Shown: positions 35,483-44,862, counted from the stretch's first letter. The stretch: DNA of 64,000 nt from Nitratireductor sp. (GCA_020637805.1 JACKJU010000004.1:186001-250000), one strand, 5' to 3'. Numbers and translations: made by a program. Notes: generated from the letters alone by a model not told the origin.

Positions 35483-36880
35483 ATGACAGACAGTTCAAAA
35501 ATCACGACCCGCAGCGAAACCGATTCCCTTGGCGCTGTCGATGTTCCGGCGGCCCGCTACTGGGGTGCGCAGACCCAGCGTTCGATCACGAACTTTCCGA
35601 TCGGGAACGAGCACATGCCGCTGCCGCTCATTCACGCGCTGGGCCTGATAAAGCTCGTCGCTTCGCGGGTAAACCTCGACTTCGGAAAGCTTGACCGGAA
35701 GCTTGAAAAGGCCATCAACCGGGCTGCGCGCGAGGTGGCCGACGGAAAACTGGACGATCATTTTCCGCTTGTGGTGTGGCAGACCGGATCCGGCACCCAG
35801 ACCAACATGAATGCCAACGAGGTGATCGCCAACAGGGCTATCGAAATACTGGGCGGTGAGATCGGTTCGAAGAAACCGGTGCATCCGAACGACCATGTCA
35901 ACATGAGCCAGTCTTCGAACGACACCTTCCCCACTGCAATCCACATCGCGGTGGCGATGGAAGCAAACCGCATCCTGTTTCCGGCGCTTGAAACCCTGGG
36001 CGACGCGCTGGAGAAAAAGGCCAAGGCCTTTGCCAAGATCGTCAAGATCGGCCGCACCCACACACAGGACGCGACACCACTGACGCTTGGGCAGGAGTTT
36101 TCGGGCTATGCGGCAATGGTGAAATCCTGCGCCAGGGCTGCACGGGAGAACCTGAAACCGGTCTACGAACTGGCGCAGGGAGGAACGGCGGTCGGCACAG
36201 GCATCAATGCGCCCAAGGGCTTCGGCAAGGCATTTGCGAAGGCGATGGCGGAAGAGACCGGTCTTCCGTTCAAGTCGGCGCCGAACAAGTTCGAGGCGCT
36301 TTCGTCTCACAACGCTATTGCGAATTTTCATGGCAGCCTGAATGCGCTGTCAGCCGATCTCTACAAGATCGCCAATGACATCAGATTGCTGGCAAGCGGA
36401 CCACGTTCGGGGCTGGGCGAGATTTCCCTGCCCGCCAACGAACCGGGTTCCTCCATCATGCCGGGCAAGGTCAATCCCACACAGGCCGAGGCACTGACCA
36501 TGGTCGCGGCACAGGTGATGGGCAATCACCAGACCATCACCTTTGCTGCCAGCCAGGGCCAGTTCGAACTGAACGTATTCAAGCCCGTGATTGCCCATGC
36601 GGTGCTGCAATCCGTCCGGCTACTGGCTGATGCCATGAATTCCTTCACGGCGCGTTGCGTGGAAGGCATAGAGGCCAACGAGGCGCGCATCGGCGAACTC
36701 GTATCGCGCTCGCTCATGCTGGTGACCGCGCTTGCACCGATCATCGGCTACGATGCGGCGGCAAAAATTGCCAAGACGGCACATGAAAATGGGACCAGCC
36801 TGCGCGAGGAGGCTCTCAAGACGGGCCTGGTAACCGGTGAGGAGTTTGACAAGGTCGTCAACCCTTCCCGCATGATTTGA
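35483..36880 (+). CDS. fumC: class II fumarate hydratase
   Basis: The 465-residue protein belongs to the fumarase/aspartase superfamily: WGAQTQRSITNFPIG near the start, TGSGTQTNMNANEVI (about residues 98-112), and the signature loop GSSIMPGKVNPTQAE (about 318-332), with HPNDHVNMSQSSNDTFPTAI for the active-site His. It interconverts fumarate and malate in the citric acid cycle without an iron-sulfur centre. ATG 35483 (MTDSSKITTRSETD) was chosen because it gives the FumC N-terminus; the frame stays open far upstream through mntR, but that extension has no homology features. Confidence 0.95.
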   Translation: MTDSSKITTRSETDSLGAVDVPAARYWGAQTQRSITNFPIGNEHMPLPLIHALGLIKLVASRVNLDFGKLDRKLEKAINRAAREVADGKLDDHFPLVVWQTGSGTQTNMNANEVIANRAIEILGGEIGSKKPVHPNDHVNMSQSSNDTFPTAIHIAVAMEANRILFPALETLGDALEKKAKAFAKIVKIGRTHTQDATPLTLGQEFSGYAAMVKSCARAARENLKPVYELAQGGTAVGTGINAPKGFGKAFAKAMAEETGLPFKSAPNKFEALSSHNAIANFHGSLNALSADLYKIANDIRLLASGPRSGLGEISLPANEPGSSIMPGKVNPTQAEALTMVAAQVMGNHQTITFAASQGQFELNVFKPVIAHAVLQSVRLLADAMNSFTARCVEGIEANEARIGELVSRSLMLVTALAPIIGYDAAAKIAKTAHENGTSLREEALKTGLVTGEEFDKVVNPSRMI

Positions 36881-37013
36881 CCTTTGTTGTTCACCTTTAT
36901 TGAACGCAACGTCGCGCGATTGCCGGATAGCCAAACTTCAAAATTTGCCCTATCTGCCCCGTCCAACCGGCACCAAGCCGGGAAGAGACACAGATATTCG
37001 AGGGGACAAACCC

Positions 37014-37397
37014 ATGAACAACGATACCCAACTCCTGATCGCGCGCATTCTGCTTTCGATCATTTTCATCATGTCCGGCTTGCAGAAGCTTTTCGGCATC
37101 GAAGGCACTGCAGGCTACATCGCTTCGGTCGGCCTGCCGGCCGCCACCCTGCTGGCTTGGGCCGCCGCAATCTTCGAAACGGTTGCAGGGATCTTCATCC
37201 TGATCGGTTTCCAGACCCGCAACACGGCATGGCTGACGGCCCTGTTCTGCCTGTTCACCGGCTTTGTTTTCCACTTCAACCTGGGCGACCAGATGCAAAC
37301 CATCAACCTGATGAAGAACATCGCCATGGCAGGCGGTTTCCTCGCACTGGCCTCGGCAGGCGCAGGTGCGCTTTCGGTCGACGCCAAACGCGCCTGA
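37014..37397 (+). CDS. DoxX family membrane protein
   Basis: The 127-residue protein has four likely helices. The opening LLIARILLSIIFIMSGLQKL (about residues 6-25) and the middle AAIFETVAGIFILIGF fit DoxX/YphA-type proteins. Roles vary across the family (redox partners, terpenoid or quinone oxidation); no specific role can be assigned. The start ATG 37014 follows a GAGGGG ribosome-binding site. A strong terminator lies about 30 bases past the stop. Confidence 0.85.
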   Translation: MNNDTQLLIARILLSIIFIMSGLQKLFGIEGTAGYIASVGLPAATLLAWAAAIFETVAGIFILIGFQTRNTAWLTALFCLFTGFVFHFNLGDQMQTINLMKNIAMAGGFLALASAGAGALSVDAKRA

Positions 37398-37427
37398 CCC
37401 GGAGAGACCAGCTTTTCGCGAATTGCG

Positions 37428-37460
37428 AAGCCGCCGGACCACCGGCGGCTTTTGCTTTTT
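37428..37460 (+). terminator. rho-independent terminator after DoxX gene
   Basis: AAGCCGCCGG at 37428-37437, loop ACCA, CCGGCGGCTT at 37442-37451, then TTGCTTTTT. Confidence 0.92.
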
Positions 37461-37478
37461 CGGCCCCTTGGCCCAATC

Positions 37479-38576
37479 TCAGAAGCGGGCGCGGCTGCGA
37501 ACGGCCATGACCCGGTTATAGGCAGCCTGGATGTCGGACTGGGAAAGCCTGCCCTGCCTTACCGCGCCGGAAATCCAGCCGACTGCCTGGGCAGGCAGGT
37601 CGGGATCGTATTTCAGCGAGTTGGACAGGAGCAGCAGGTCGTTGCCCGCTTCCAGCGCCTTGATGCAGGCTTCCTTGAGCGCATAGTTCTTGCGGATCGC
37701 GCCCATGTCGAGATCGTCGGTGATGATCACGCCACGATATCCAAGCTTTCCGCGCAGAACCGTCTTCAAAGCCTTGGGCGAAAAGGTGATCGGCTCGTGC
37801 CCGTTGGAAAAATCCTTCTGGTAGAGATGCCCGCCCATGATTACCGGAGCGGTTTTCGCCAGCGCGCGGAACGGTTCCAGTTCCGTCGCATTCCAAGAGG
37901 CGGAGACATCCACGAAACCGTCATGGCTGTCCGAGCGCGAGGAGCCGTGACCGGGAAAATGCTTCGCAGCACATGCCACGCCCGCACGCCCCATGCCGGC
38001 AATGAAAGCGCCGCCGTACTGGACGATGCGTTCGGGATCGGTGCCGTAGGAGCGGCCATATTTGCCAATCACCGGATTGTCGGGCTGATGAATATCGAGC
38101 GAAGGCGCGAGGTTGAGATTGAAGCCAACGGAGCGCATTTCGCGCCCCGCCTTTTCATAGAGCGCACGGGCGTCGTCGACCGAAAGATTTCCTGCGACCC
38201 ACTGGGCTGTCGGAATGTTGGTAAAGCCCATCTTGGAGCCCAACCGCTGAACCTTGCCGCCTTCCTGGTCTATTGCCATCAGGGCGTCTGAACGGCCAGC
38301 GAGCATCAGGCTTGCCATCGCCGAAAGGTTGGAACGGGATTTGACATTGTGGCGAAGCGCCAGCATGCCGCCTGCCCTGCCCGCCGCGATATGCGCCGCA
38401 AGTGCCTTGGCCGAGGCATCGTCCGGGCTGCTTCCGGGAAGACCGATGACAAGGAGTTGTCCTGCCATCGCTTCTACAGTTGCGGCCTCCACTCGAGAGG
38501 CGCGCATGATTGCAGGTGCAAACACACCTGCGGCTGCGCCGGTTATGAAACGGCGGCGGGTCGGCCTGGAGCTCAT
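37479..38576 (-). CDS. glycoside hydrolase family 3 protein with Tat signal (NagZ-like)
   Basis: The 365-residue protein begins with a Tat signal (PTRRRFITGAAAGVFAPAIM, twin Arg near residues 7-9), then a GH3 N-terminal domain: MAIDQEGGKVQRL, the KHFPGHGSSRSDSHDG motif (about residues 209-224) and the nucleophile Asp in IITDDLDMGAI (about 288-298). The KH(F)PGHG His-Asp dyad is typical of NagZ-type beta-N-acetylhexosaminidases, which trim peptidoglycan fragments. NagZ itself is cytoplasmic, whereas this copy should be exported folded to the periplasm, so its role may differ. A GGGGGAG ribosome-binding site precedes ATG. Confidence 0.82.
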   Translation of the reverse strand: MSSRPTRRRFITGAAAGVFAPAIMRASRVEAATVEAMAGQLLVIGLPGSSPDDASAKALAAHIAAGRAGGMLALRHNVKSRSNLSAMASLMLAGRSDALMAIDQEGGKVQRLGSKMGFTNIPTAQWVAGNLSVDDARALYEKAGREMRSVGFNLNLAPSLDIHQPDNPVIGKYGRSYGTDPERIVQYGGAFIAGMGRAGVACAAKHFPGHGSSRSDSHDGFVDVSASWNATELEPFRALAKTAPVIMGGHLYQKDFSNGHEPITFSPKALKTVLRGKLGYRGVIITDDLDMGAIRKNYALKEACIKALEAGNDLLLLSNSLKYDPDLPAQAVGWISGAVRQGRLSQSDIQAAYNRVMAVRSRARF

Positions 38577-38712
38577 GTCTCCCCCTCGGTACTCGTATCG
38601 ATGCGGATTTGCCGGATCGGCCGCCGATGAATCACCCGGCCCGACCAGCGATGTCTCGCACCTTTTTGCACGGTAATTGTGTCTTTTCTACCCGGCGGAT
38701 GGAAATACCGCC

Positions 38713-39414
38713 TCACCGGGCGACGGCAGACCCCACGGCATCGCAAAGCGCCTTTACCGTGCTCCGGTCCTCGCGCGAGAACTTCGCCGTTTTCGAGACG
38801 ACGAGATTGGCCTGCGACTGCAGGATCACGCCGTCGGTCAATATCTTCAGGCTGTTGGCGCGCAGCGTCGAACCGGTGGAGGTTATGTCGACGATGATGT
38901 CCGCCGTGCCGGCAGCCGGCGCACCCTCGGTGGCGCCAAGGCTCTCGACAATGCGGTAAAGCGCAATGCCATGATCGGCGAACCAGTTCTGCGTAAGCTG
39001 CCAGTACTTGGTGGCTATCCTCAACGGACGAATGTTGTTCTTGCGAAAGGCCGCAGCCACATCGTCGAGGTCTGCCATGGTATCGACATCGACCCAGCTC
39101 TCCGGCACTGCGACCACGACATCGGCATGGCCGAAGCCAAGCTTCTCGCGGAAGCTCAGATACCTGTCGGCATGGGCAATGGATTCACGAGCGAGGTCCT
39201 CGCCGGTGACGCCAATCTGCACGTTTCCTGCAATCAGCTCGCGGGCGATCTCCGAAGCCGAGAGGAATGCGACTTCGACGCCTTCCATCGACATCGTGCC
39301 ACGGTAGGAGCGACTGTCTTCAGCCTGGGTGATTTTAAGGCCTGCCGACGCGAATATCTCCAGCGTCTTTTCCTTCAGCCGACCCTTGGAGGGAATTGCG
39401 AGCGTTACGGTCAT
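38713..39414 (-). CDS. hisG: ATP phosphoribosyltransferase catalytic subunit, short form
   Basis: The 233-residue protein has the short HisG layout: LAIPSKGRLKEKTLEIFASA at the start, VGVTGEDL-type loop (QIGVTGEDLARES), and the PRPP-binding IVDITSTGSTLRANSL (about residues 171-186). It joins ATP and PRPP in the first step of histidine synthesis. The short form lacks the regulatory domain and needs HisZ, whose gene overlaps it by four bases (ATGA) upstream. ATG 39414 is favoured by this junction. Confidence 0.95.
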   Translation of the reverse strand: MTVTLAIPSKGRLKEKTLEIFASAGLKITQAEDSRSYRGTMSMEGVEVAFLSASEIARELIAGNVQIGVTGEDLARESIAHADRYLSFREKLGFGHADVVVAVPESWVDVDTMADLDDVAAAFRKNNIRPLRIATKYWQLTQNWFADHGIALYRIVESLGATEGAPAAGTADIIVDITSTGSTLRANSLKILTDGVILQSQANLVVSKTAKFSREDRSTVKALCDAVGSAVAR

Positions 39415-40565
39415 TTGCGCTTTGCTCCCCTCGCCGCTGCCTTCTTCTTCGCCTTGGACTTGTTCTTGCGCGGCTTGGTCGTCAGCCTGTCCACCCACAC
39501 AGAAAACCCGACAGCAGGCGTCGCGTCACCTGCGCCCAGCACGTCGAGCAGCCCGTCATAACGCCCACCGCCAGCCAGCGGCTTGGCATCCTCGATTGCC
39601 GCATCCGCGACTTCGAAGACGAAGCCTGTGTAATAGTCGAGCCTGCGGCCGAAGGCGGCACGGTAGCGCAACTGGACATTCCTCAATTCCAGCTTGCCGA
39701 TGGAAGCAACACGCTTGTGGAAGGTTTCTATCGGGGCGCCGAGCACGATGCGGTACTTGTGGGCAAGACCCCACAATTGCATCTCGGCTTCCGCCAGCGG
39801 CACGTCGAGCGCAAGGAATTCCTCCAGCACTCGGCGCTGGGCCGAGGTCAGATGCGCTGAAGCGAGTTCGGCCTTGGCAAACAGTCGCGTGGCAATGCCC
39901 TGAGGGGTACGCCCTGAAGCAGGCGATATGCCATCGGCTTCCATCTTGTCCGCGATCCACTGCTTGACGCCTTCGCGGTCGCCCGCCTCAAGGCGCTTGC
40001 GCAGCTCCGGATCCAGGCTCTCGAAATCGCTGCCATTGTCACCGGACAGCCGGTCGAGGTCCGCCTTGAGCTTGACCGGATCGCCAAAGGCGCGGCCAAG
40101 CCTCGTCTGCCAGGAATCCGGCAGGCCAAGGGATTCTAGAACCGCCTCGAAGATCGCCTGGTCGCCGGTGGTGACGGCAAGCTTTCCCGCACCCAGTTCG
40201 CGCAGCATGGTCACGCAATCAGAAAGCGACCTGGTATCGGCGGCGATCAGGTTCTTTGCGCCGATATCCTCGATGCCAGCCTGAACGAATTCGTGCGGCT
40301 CGTCGGTACGGTGACGGAAGACCTTGCCGACATAGCCGTAGCGCTGTTTCGCCTTGCCGCCCTCGATGTGCCTGAGACAGACGGGAATGGTGAATTCCGG
40401 CCTCAGGCACCATGCCTGCCCGCCTTCGTCGGCGGTCATGAAGATGCGGCGGCGCAGGTCCTCGCCTGCCGCGTTCAAAATCGGGTCGGCAGGCTGCAGC
40501 AGGCCGATGTCCGGCGTGGTGCAGCGTGCATGCCGGAAAAAGGCTTCCAGCTTGCGGTCAGGCAT
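39411..40565 (-). CDS. hisZ: ATP phosphoribosyltransferase regulatory subunit HisZ
   Basis: The 384-residue protein is a HisS-like class II synthetase fold without the anticodon domain: LRPEFTIPVCLRHI (about residues 54-67), QAGIEDIGAKN, and the C-terminal LDYYTGFVFEV and AGGGRYDGLLDVLG. It cannot charge tRNA and instead activates and feedback-controls short HisG. It overlaps hisS by 8 bases and hisG by 4, so the three form an operon hisS-hisZ-hisG. The final residues are Lys-rich. Confidence 0.93.
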   Translation of the reverse strand: MPDRKLEAFFRHARCTTPDIGLLQPADPILNAAGEDLRRRIFMTADEGGQAWCLRPEFTIPVCLRHIEGGKAKQRYGYVGKVFRHRTDEPHEFVQAGIEDIGAKNLIAADTRSLSDCVTMLRELGAGKLAVTTGDQAIFEAVLESLGLPDSWQTRLGRAFGDPVKLKADLDRLSGDNGSDFESLDPELRKRLEAGDREGVKQWIADKMEADGISPASGRTPQGIATRLFAKAELASAHLTSAQRRVLEEFLALDVPLAEAEMQLWGLAHKYRIVLGAPIETFHKRVASIGKLELRNVQLRYRAAFGRRLDYYTGFVFEVADAAIEDAKPLAGGGRYDGLLDVLGAGDATPAVGFSVWVDRLTTKPRKNKSKAKKKAAARGAKRK

Positions 40566-42129
40566 TGCCCTCGGCCCTTTGCGTTTCGAGGAGCTTGGTA
40601 ACCTCGGCTACCAGATCGGCTTCGGCGATCTCGAACTGGCCGGGGCGGGTCTCGCGCCATTCCTCATTGCTCTCGATTGCAGCGGCCTGTTTGCGACCCT
40701 CGATCATGTCCTTGATCTGCAGCTTGCCGGCGGCGCGCTCATCCGAACCCTGGATGATGGCAATCGGGCATTCGCGGCGGTCGGCATATTTGAGCTGGTT
40801 GCCGAACTTCTTCCAATTGCCCTGATACATCTCGGCGCGGATGCCCGCCTGGCGGAGCTGCTGGACGTAAGCCTGGTACTTGCCCATTGCTTCCATGTCG
40901 CCATCCATGACGGTAACGAGAACCGGGGCAACGACTTCCGACTGGCCCAGCTTCTTCAGGTTCTTCAGCGCCGTCATTAGGCGCGAGACACCGATGGAAA
41001 AGCCAGTTGCCGGAACCGGCTCACCGCGGAAGCGGGAGACCAGGCCATCATAGCGCCCGCCGCCACCGACTGAACCGAAGACAACTTCCTCACCCTTTTC
41101 ATTGACAACCGGGAAGGTCAGTTCCGCCTCGAAGACCGGGCCAGTGTAGTATTCGAGGCCGCGGACAACGGAGGGGTCGATCTTGATGCGGTCCGGACCA
41201 TAGCCAGCAGAACGTACAAGTTCCCCAATTTGTGAAAGCTCTTTCGTACCCGTATAGAACGGGTTGGTTTCCGCACCATTCAGTTCATCAAATTTCGCCT
41301 GCAGCAATGGAAAAAACACTCGTGGGTCGATTGAAGTTCTCAGGCGGCCATCTTCACTCTCATCGAATTCAACCGACAGAATTTCAATAAGAATCTCAAT
41401 CTCTTTTCTATCCAGTCCCACGCCCTTGGTGAAATCGCCGCTTTCATCCTTGCGGCCCTCGCCAAGAAGCTGGCGCACACCTTCGACACCAAACTTGTCG
41501 AGCTTGTCGATGGAGCGCATCACGTTGAGGCGCTGTTCGGCATTCTCCTCGCCGCCAAGGCCAATGGCCTCCATCACGCCGTCGAGCACCTTGCGGTTGT
41601 TGACGCGGATAACGTAGTCGCCCCGCGCGATGCCGAGCGCCTCCATCGTGTCGGCCATCATCATGCACATCTCGGCATCGGCCGAGACATTGCCGGACCC
41701 TACGATATCGGCATCGAACTGCATGAACTGGCGGAAACGGCCCGGCCCCGGCTTCTCGTTCCTGAAGACCCAACCGGCGCGGTAGGTGCGATAGGGAAGC
41801 TGGATCTCGTTGAAGTTCTCGGCCACGTGGCGGGCGAGCGGCGCGGTGAGATCGTAGCGCAGGCTCATCCACTGCTCGTCATCGTCCTGCAGTGAAAAGA
41901 CGCCTTCGTTGGGACGGTCTGAATCCGGCAGGAACTTGCCCAGCGCATCGGTGTATTCGAACATCGGCGTTTCCACCGGATCGAACCCGTAAAGCTCGTA
42001 GACCTCACGGATCTTCGCCACCATCTCGTCGGTTGCGCGGATATCTTCCGGCGAACGATCGACGAAGCCACGCGGCAGCCTGGCCTTCACCTTCTGCGGT
42101 TTGTTTTTCTTCTGTTTCTTGTCGGACAT
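40558..42129 (-). CDS. hisS: histidyl-tRNA synthetase
   Basis: The 523-residue class II synthetase has motif 2 (YRTYRAGWVFRNEKPGPGRF, about residues 112-131), GLEYYTGPVFEAEL and the motif 3 region SVGGGGRYDGLV with GFSIGVSRLM. It charges tRNA-His. Residues about 237-305 are encoded by an AT-rich stretch (41221-41420) unlike the rest of the gene. ATG 42129 gives an N-terminus with a short Lys-rich extension before the core. It starts the hisS-hisZ-hisG operon. Confidence 0.95.
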   Translation of the reverse strand: MSDKKQKKNKPQKVKARLPRGFVDRSPEDIRATDEMVAKIREVYELYGFDPVETPMFEYTDALGKFLPDSDRPNEGVFSLQDDDEQWMSLRYDLTAPLARHVAENFNEIQLPYRTYRAGWVFRNEKPGPGRFRQFMQFDADIVGSGNVSADAEMCMMMADTMEALGIARGDYVIRVNNRKVLDGVMEAIGLGGEENAEQRLNVMRSIDKLDKFGVEGVRQLLGEGRKDESGDFTKGVGLDRKEIEILIEILSVEFDESEDGRLRTSIDPRVFFPLLQAKFDELNGAETNPFYTGTKELSQIGELVRSAGYGPDRIKIDPSVVRGLEYYTGPVFEAELTFPVVNEKGEEVVFGSVGGGGRYDGLVSRFRGEPVPATGFSIGVSRLMTALKNLKKLGQSEVVAPVLVTVMDGDMEAMGKYQAYVQQLRQAGIRAEMYQGNWKKFGNQLKYADRRECPIAIIQGSDERAAGKLQIKDMIEGRKQAAAIESNEEWRETRPGQFEIAEADLVAEVTKLLETQRAEGNA

Positions 42130-42296
42130 GGGAATAACCCGCTCATGCGAAAACACCCGCCTCAAACGGGTGCTTTCAAGGTGCATCTACATTGCCGGTT
42201 ACCTAGCCGATTGCCACACAAGGAGCAAGGCGCGAACGGCCCCCCACAGGGCGGGAAACCTGCGTTTCAGCCGGTCCGCACCGGATTTCCAGCTCC

Positions 42297-42779
42297 TTAC
42301 GGCCAGTAGGGCGAAACGCACTTCTTGCGCGGACCGTATTTGGGCTGGAAGCTGTTGTTCTTCGCCTTGTATGTCTTGTAGCGGCGATCACACCAGATGT
42401 AATGCTTGGCAGGCAGGCCCCCGCGTGGCGGCGAGCTGGCGATGGCGCCGCCAATGATCGCACCAAGGATGAAGGCCTCGGGCGGGAACCAGTAGCCGTT
42501 ATGACGGCGGTAACCGCGCCGGTATTTCCTGTATCCGCGCTTGCCGTTGTAATAGGCGTGGCCGCCCCTGCGGCTGAAGGATCTGCGCTTCTTGCTGTAC
42601 CGCTTCTTGCCCCACTTCTTGCGCTTATACTGCACGTCCGTGACATCAAGCGCAGGCGCGCCGGTTACACCGCTCAAAACAGGCCTTACGGGCGCTGAAA
42701 ATGCCGCCTGGGGAACAACCGACCCCGCGGCAATGGCGCAGGCTACCGCGAACCCGGTAAACTTCTTCATCATTGTCAT
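42297..42779 (-). CDS. BA14K family secreted protein
   Basis: The 160-residue protein has a signal peptide (FTGFAVACAIAAGSVVPQAAF), a very basic Tyr/Arg/Lys-rich middle (KKRYSKKRRSFSRRGG), a short glycine-rich hydrophobic helix (AFILGAIIGGAI) and the BA14K C-terminal motif HYIWCDRRYKTYKAKNNSF...KKC. BA14K of Brucella is an immunoreactive lectin-like protein needed for normal surface polysaccharide. The two cysteines in the C-terminal motif likely pair. Start could be any of the early ATGs at 42779-42768. Confidence 0.8.
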   Translation of the reverse strand: MTMMKKFTGFAVACAIAAGSVVPQAAFSAPVRPVLSGVTGAPALDVTDVQYKRKKWGKKRYSKKRRSFSRRGGHAYYNGKRGYRKYRRGYRRHNGYWFPPEAFILGAIIGGAIASSPPRGGLPAKHYIWCDRRYKTYKAKNNSFQPKYGPRKKCVSPYWP

Positions 42780-42908
42780 GTTGAACTCCTGTTAATTTCA
42801 TGCCCACCCGCAGGCCTCTCGGCCGCCAGCCTAACAGACCGGGCTGCCGCGGCTCAACCGGCATACTGAACTTTTCCAGGTTCGCTGCCTCCCCGTCCGG
42901 ACCGGCGG

Positions 42909-43301
42909 TCAGGATTTTCGCCGGATCCTGTAGGTAAGCGCCAAGGCGAGGCAATGACCAAGCGCCGCACGGTCAAAGGGTTGTTCCGTATCGAGCAGGA
43001 TTGCGCGGTTGCCCTCGAAGCGAAAGGTCTGCGGATAGAGTTCCCGGAAGGTTCCGACCAGGCCGGTGGTGCAGATGAAGTAAACGGCATAGCCCGTTTC
43101 GGTGCCTTTCAGCCCGTCAATCCTGACCGGGCTTCCGGCCTTCACCGAAAAGGAGGGTTGTCCCCATTTCAGGGTCTCCGCCACCGCTGGCGCGCCCTCA
43201 AGACCGTTCGCAATCTGATGAATGAGGGTTCGCAGATCGCGCAGCGCCGACTGCTGGGCCGGAGACCATTTGGCGATAGCGATATCCAGATCACTGCTCA
43301 C
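42909..43301 (-). CDS. DUF1801 family protein
   Basis: The 130-residue protein shows the DUF1801/YdhG fold pattern: LRDLRTLIHQIANGLEG, ETLKWGQPSFSVK (about residues 43-55) and GYAVYFICTTGLVGTFREL. No enzymatic function is known. It follows the tag gene on the same strand with a 31-base gap, so co-transcription is likely. Confidence 0.8.
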   Translation of the reverse strand: MSSDLDIAIAKWSPAQQSALRDLRTLIHQIANGLEGAPAVAETLKWGQPSFSVKAGSPVRIDGLKGTETGYAVYFICTTGLVGTFRELYPQTFRFEGNRAILLDTEQPFDRAALGHCLALALTYRIRRKS

Positions 43302-43332
43302 GATGTCCCGTTTCCAGCCTCCTTCCGGTAGG

Positions 43333-43971
43333 TCAGGCAGGTCGCTTCAACGCCCGCCGCTTGTCCTCGACCACGTCCCTGCAGAAACAGCCTTCGACAT
43401 GGTCGTTGACGAGTCCCATGGCCTGCATGAAAGCATAGACCGTGGTTGGGCCTACGAACTTCCAGCCGCGCTTCTTCAAATCCTTCGATATCTCGATCGA
43501 TCTTTCGGTCTTGCCCTGTGTCCTCAGGAAGTCCCAGGTCAAGGGCTGCGGCCTGTAGGAAAGGTCCGGCTCGCGGCTCCAGAAATAGCGGGCTAGCGAT
43601 CCTTCGCTTTCGCAGAGCTCGATTGCACGTCTTGCATTGTTGAGCGTCGCCTCGATCTTGCCGCGGTGCCGGATGATCCCCTCGTTTTGCAGAAGTTTCG
43701 CCACGTCGGCTTCGCCCATTTTCGCCACGCGCTCGAAATCGAAACCGTGAAAGGCCTCGCGGAAGTTCTCGCGCTTTCTCAGAATCGTCAGCCAGGAGAG
43801 ACCGGACTGGAATCCCTCAAGACAGATCTTCTCGAACAGGCGGTGGTCGCTGGTCACCGGATGGCCCCATTCATGGTCGTGATAGTGCAGGTAATCGGGC
43901 AGGTTTCCGTGCCACTTGCATCGCATCAACCCGTCAGAACCCAAGAGAAGGCCATCATCCGTATCACTCAT
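43333..43971 (-). CDS. tag: DNA-3-methyladenine glycosylase I
   Basis: The 212-residue protein is a TAG-type helix-hairpin-helix glycosylase: RCKWHG near the start, DHEWGHPVTSDHRLFEKICL (about residues 32-51), EGFQSGLSWLTILRKRENFR, and NDHVEGCFCRD near the end. The N-terminal Cys, a His and the C-terminal His/Cys form the zinc site known from E. coli Tag. It removes 3-methyladenine from alkylated DNA. ATG 43971 was preferred; an upstream in-frame ATG at 44010 adds an unconserved segment. Confidence 0.92.
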   Translation of the reverse strand: MSDTDDGLLLGSDGLMRCKWHGNLPDYLHYHDHEWGHPVTSDHRLFEKICLEGFQSGLSWLTILRKRENFREAFHGFDFERVAKMGEADVAKLLQNEGIIRHRGKIEATLNNARRAIELCESEGSLARYFWSREPDLSYRPQPLTWDFLRTQGKTERSIEISKDLKKRGWKFVGPTTVYAFMQAMGLVNDHVEGCFCRDVVEDKRRALKRPA

Positions 43972-44124
43972 ACCGTCCTCCAAATCTGTCGAACCGAGGA
44001 TATCCGCCACGGATGGACCGGCCTACTGACAAGCTCAAAATTCCTGTTCACAAACGCAATTGCGCCGCTACACTTGGCGCAACGGATCAACGCCTTGCGT
44101 TGCAACACGGGTAAGTGGGCAGGA

Positions 44125-44862
44125 ATGAAAAACAGGACTGGAGCGGGCATTGCGGCAATCACCTCAGTGGCGCTTGCCTCTTTCATCGCGATTGCCGTCA
44201 TATTTTCCACGTCCGCCGCGCGAGCCGCCTCGGACAGCGAGGTAATCCGCGGCTTCAACCTGACGGTCTTCGGTGCGGAATATGCGCCGCTTGGAATCCA
44301 GTCGCTCTATGTGCGCAAGTTTTCGGGTCCGGTACGGTTCCGGATCCACAACCTGTCGACGAAGAACCGTACTGCCAGCGTGGCGCGGTTCGTTGCATCT
44401 CTGAACCAGATGATAGGCGGCCTGACGGCACAGGTGGTTACCGGAACGGGTTCGAATTTCGACGTCTATGTGGTCGACCGGGCCGACTATGTGAGGATCG
44501 CGCGCTCGAAGGTCTATCACCGGCCTACTGCGCCTGTTCCCGGCAAGTGCATGGTGCGATCGGTTTTCTCGCGCAACGGGCTTGTCCGTTCGGATGCGGT
44601 CATCGTCTCGGACGGGGGTGAAGCTCTGTTCAAGCGCTGTCTTGCCGAGGAAATCCTGCAGGGCCTCGGCCCTCTCAACGAGGACCAGTCCCTCAGGGAA
44701 AGCATGTTCAACGACAAGACCAGCCACACCAACGTCACGCGGTTCGACAAGCTGATCCTGAACATGCTGTACGACCGGCGCATCCGCAACGGACAGACCG
44801 CTGCAGCCGTGCAGCCCGTGCTGCCGCAGGTGCTGAAGGATGCGAAACGCCGCGTCCGCTGA
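44125..44862 (+). CDS. secreted DUF2927 family protein
   Basis: The 245-residue protein has a signal peptide (VALASFIAIAVIFSTSAARA, cut near residue 35) and a DUF2927 body: VIRGFNLTVFGAEY, VRKFSGPVRFRIHN and the late LAEEILQGLGPLNEDQSLRE with the acidic EE pair. Related proteins resemble zincin-like metallopeptidases, though a full HExxH is not visible here. AGGA precedes ATG 44125. Function unknown; it may act on the envelope, since two L,D-transpeptidases follow. Confidence 0.8.
   Translation: MKNRTGAGIAAITSVALASFIAIAVIFSTSAARAASDSEVIRGFNLTVFGAEYAPLGIQSLYVRKFSGPVRFRIHNLSTKNRTASVARFVASLNQMIGGLTAQVVTGTGSNFDVYVVDRADYVRIARSKVYHRPTAPVPGKCMVRSVFSRNGLVRSDAVIVSDGGEALFKRCLAEEILQGLGPLNEDQSLRESMFNDKTSHTNVTRFDKLILNMLYDRRIRNGQTAAAVQPVLPQVLKDAKRRVR

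Noticed and set aside
34829..36880. 683-codon frame running through mntR into fumC
   Set aside because: Only the fumC part (from 35483) has homology features; the upstream part is an out-of-frame read of mntR.
36889..36905. hairpin GTTCA/TGAAC after fumC
   Set aside because: Five-base arms with no T-run; too weak to call a terminator.
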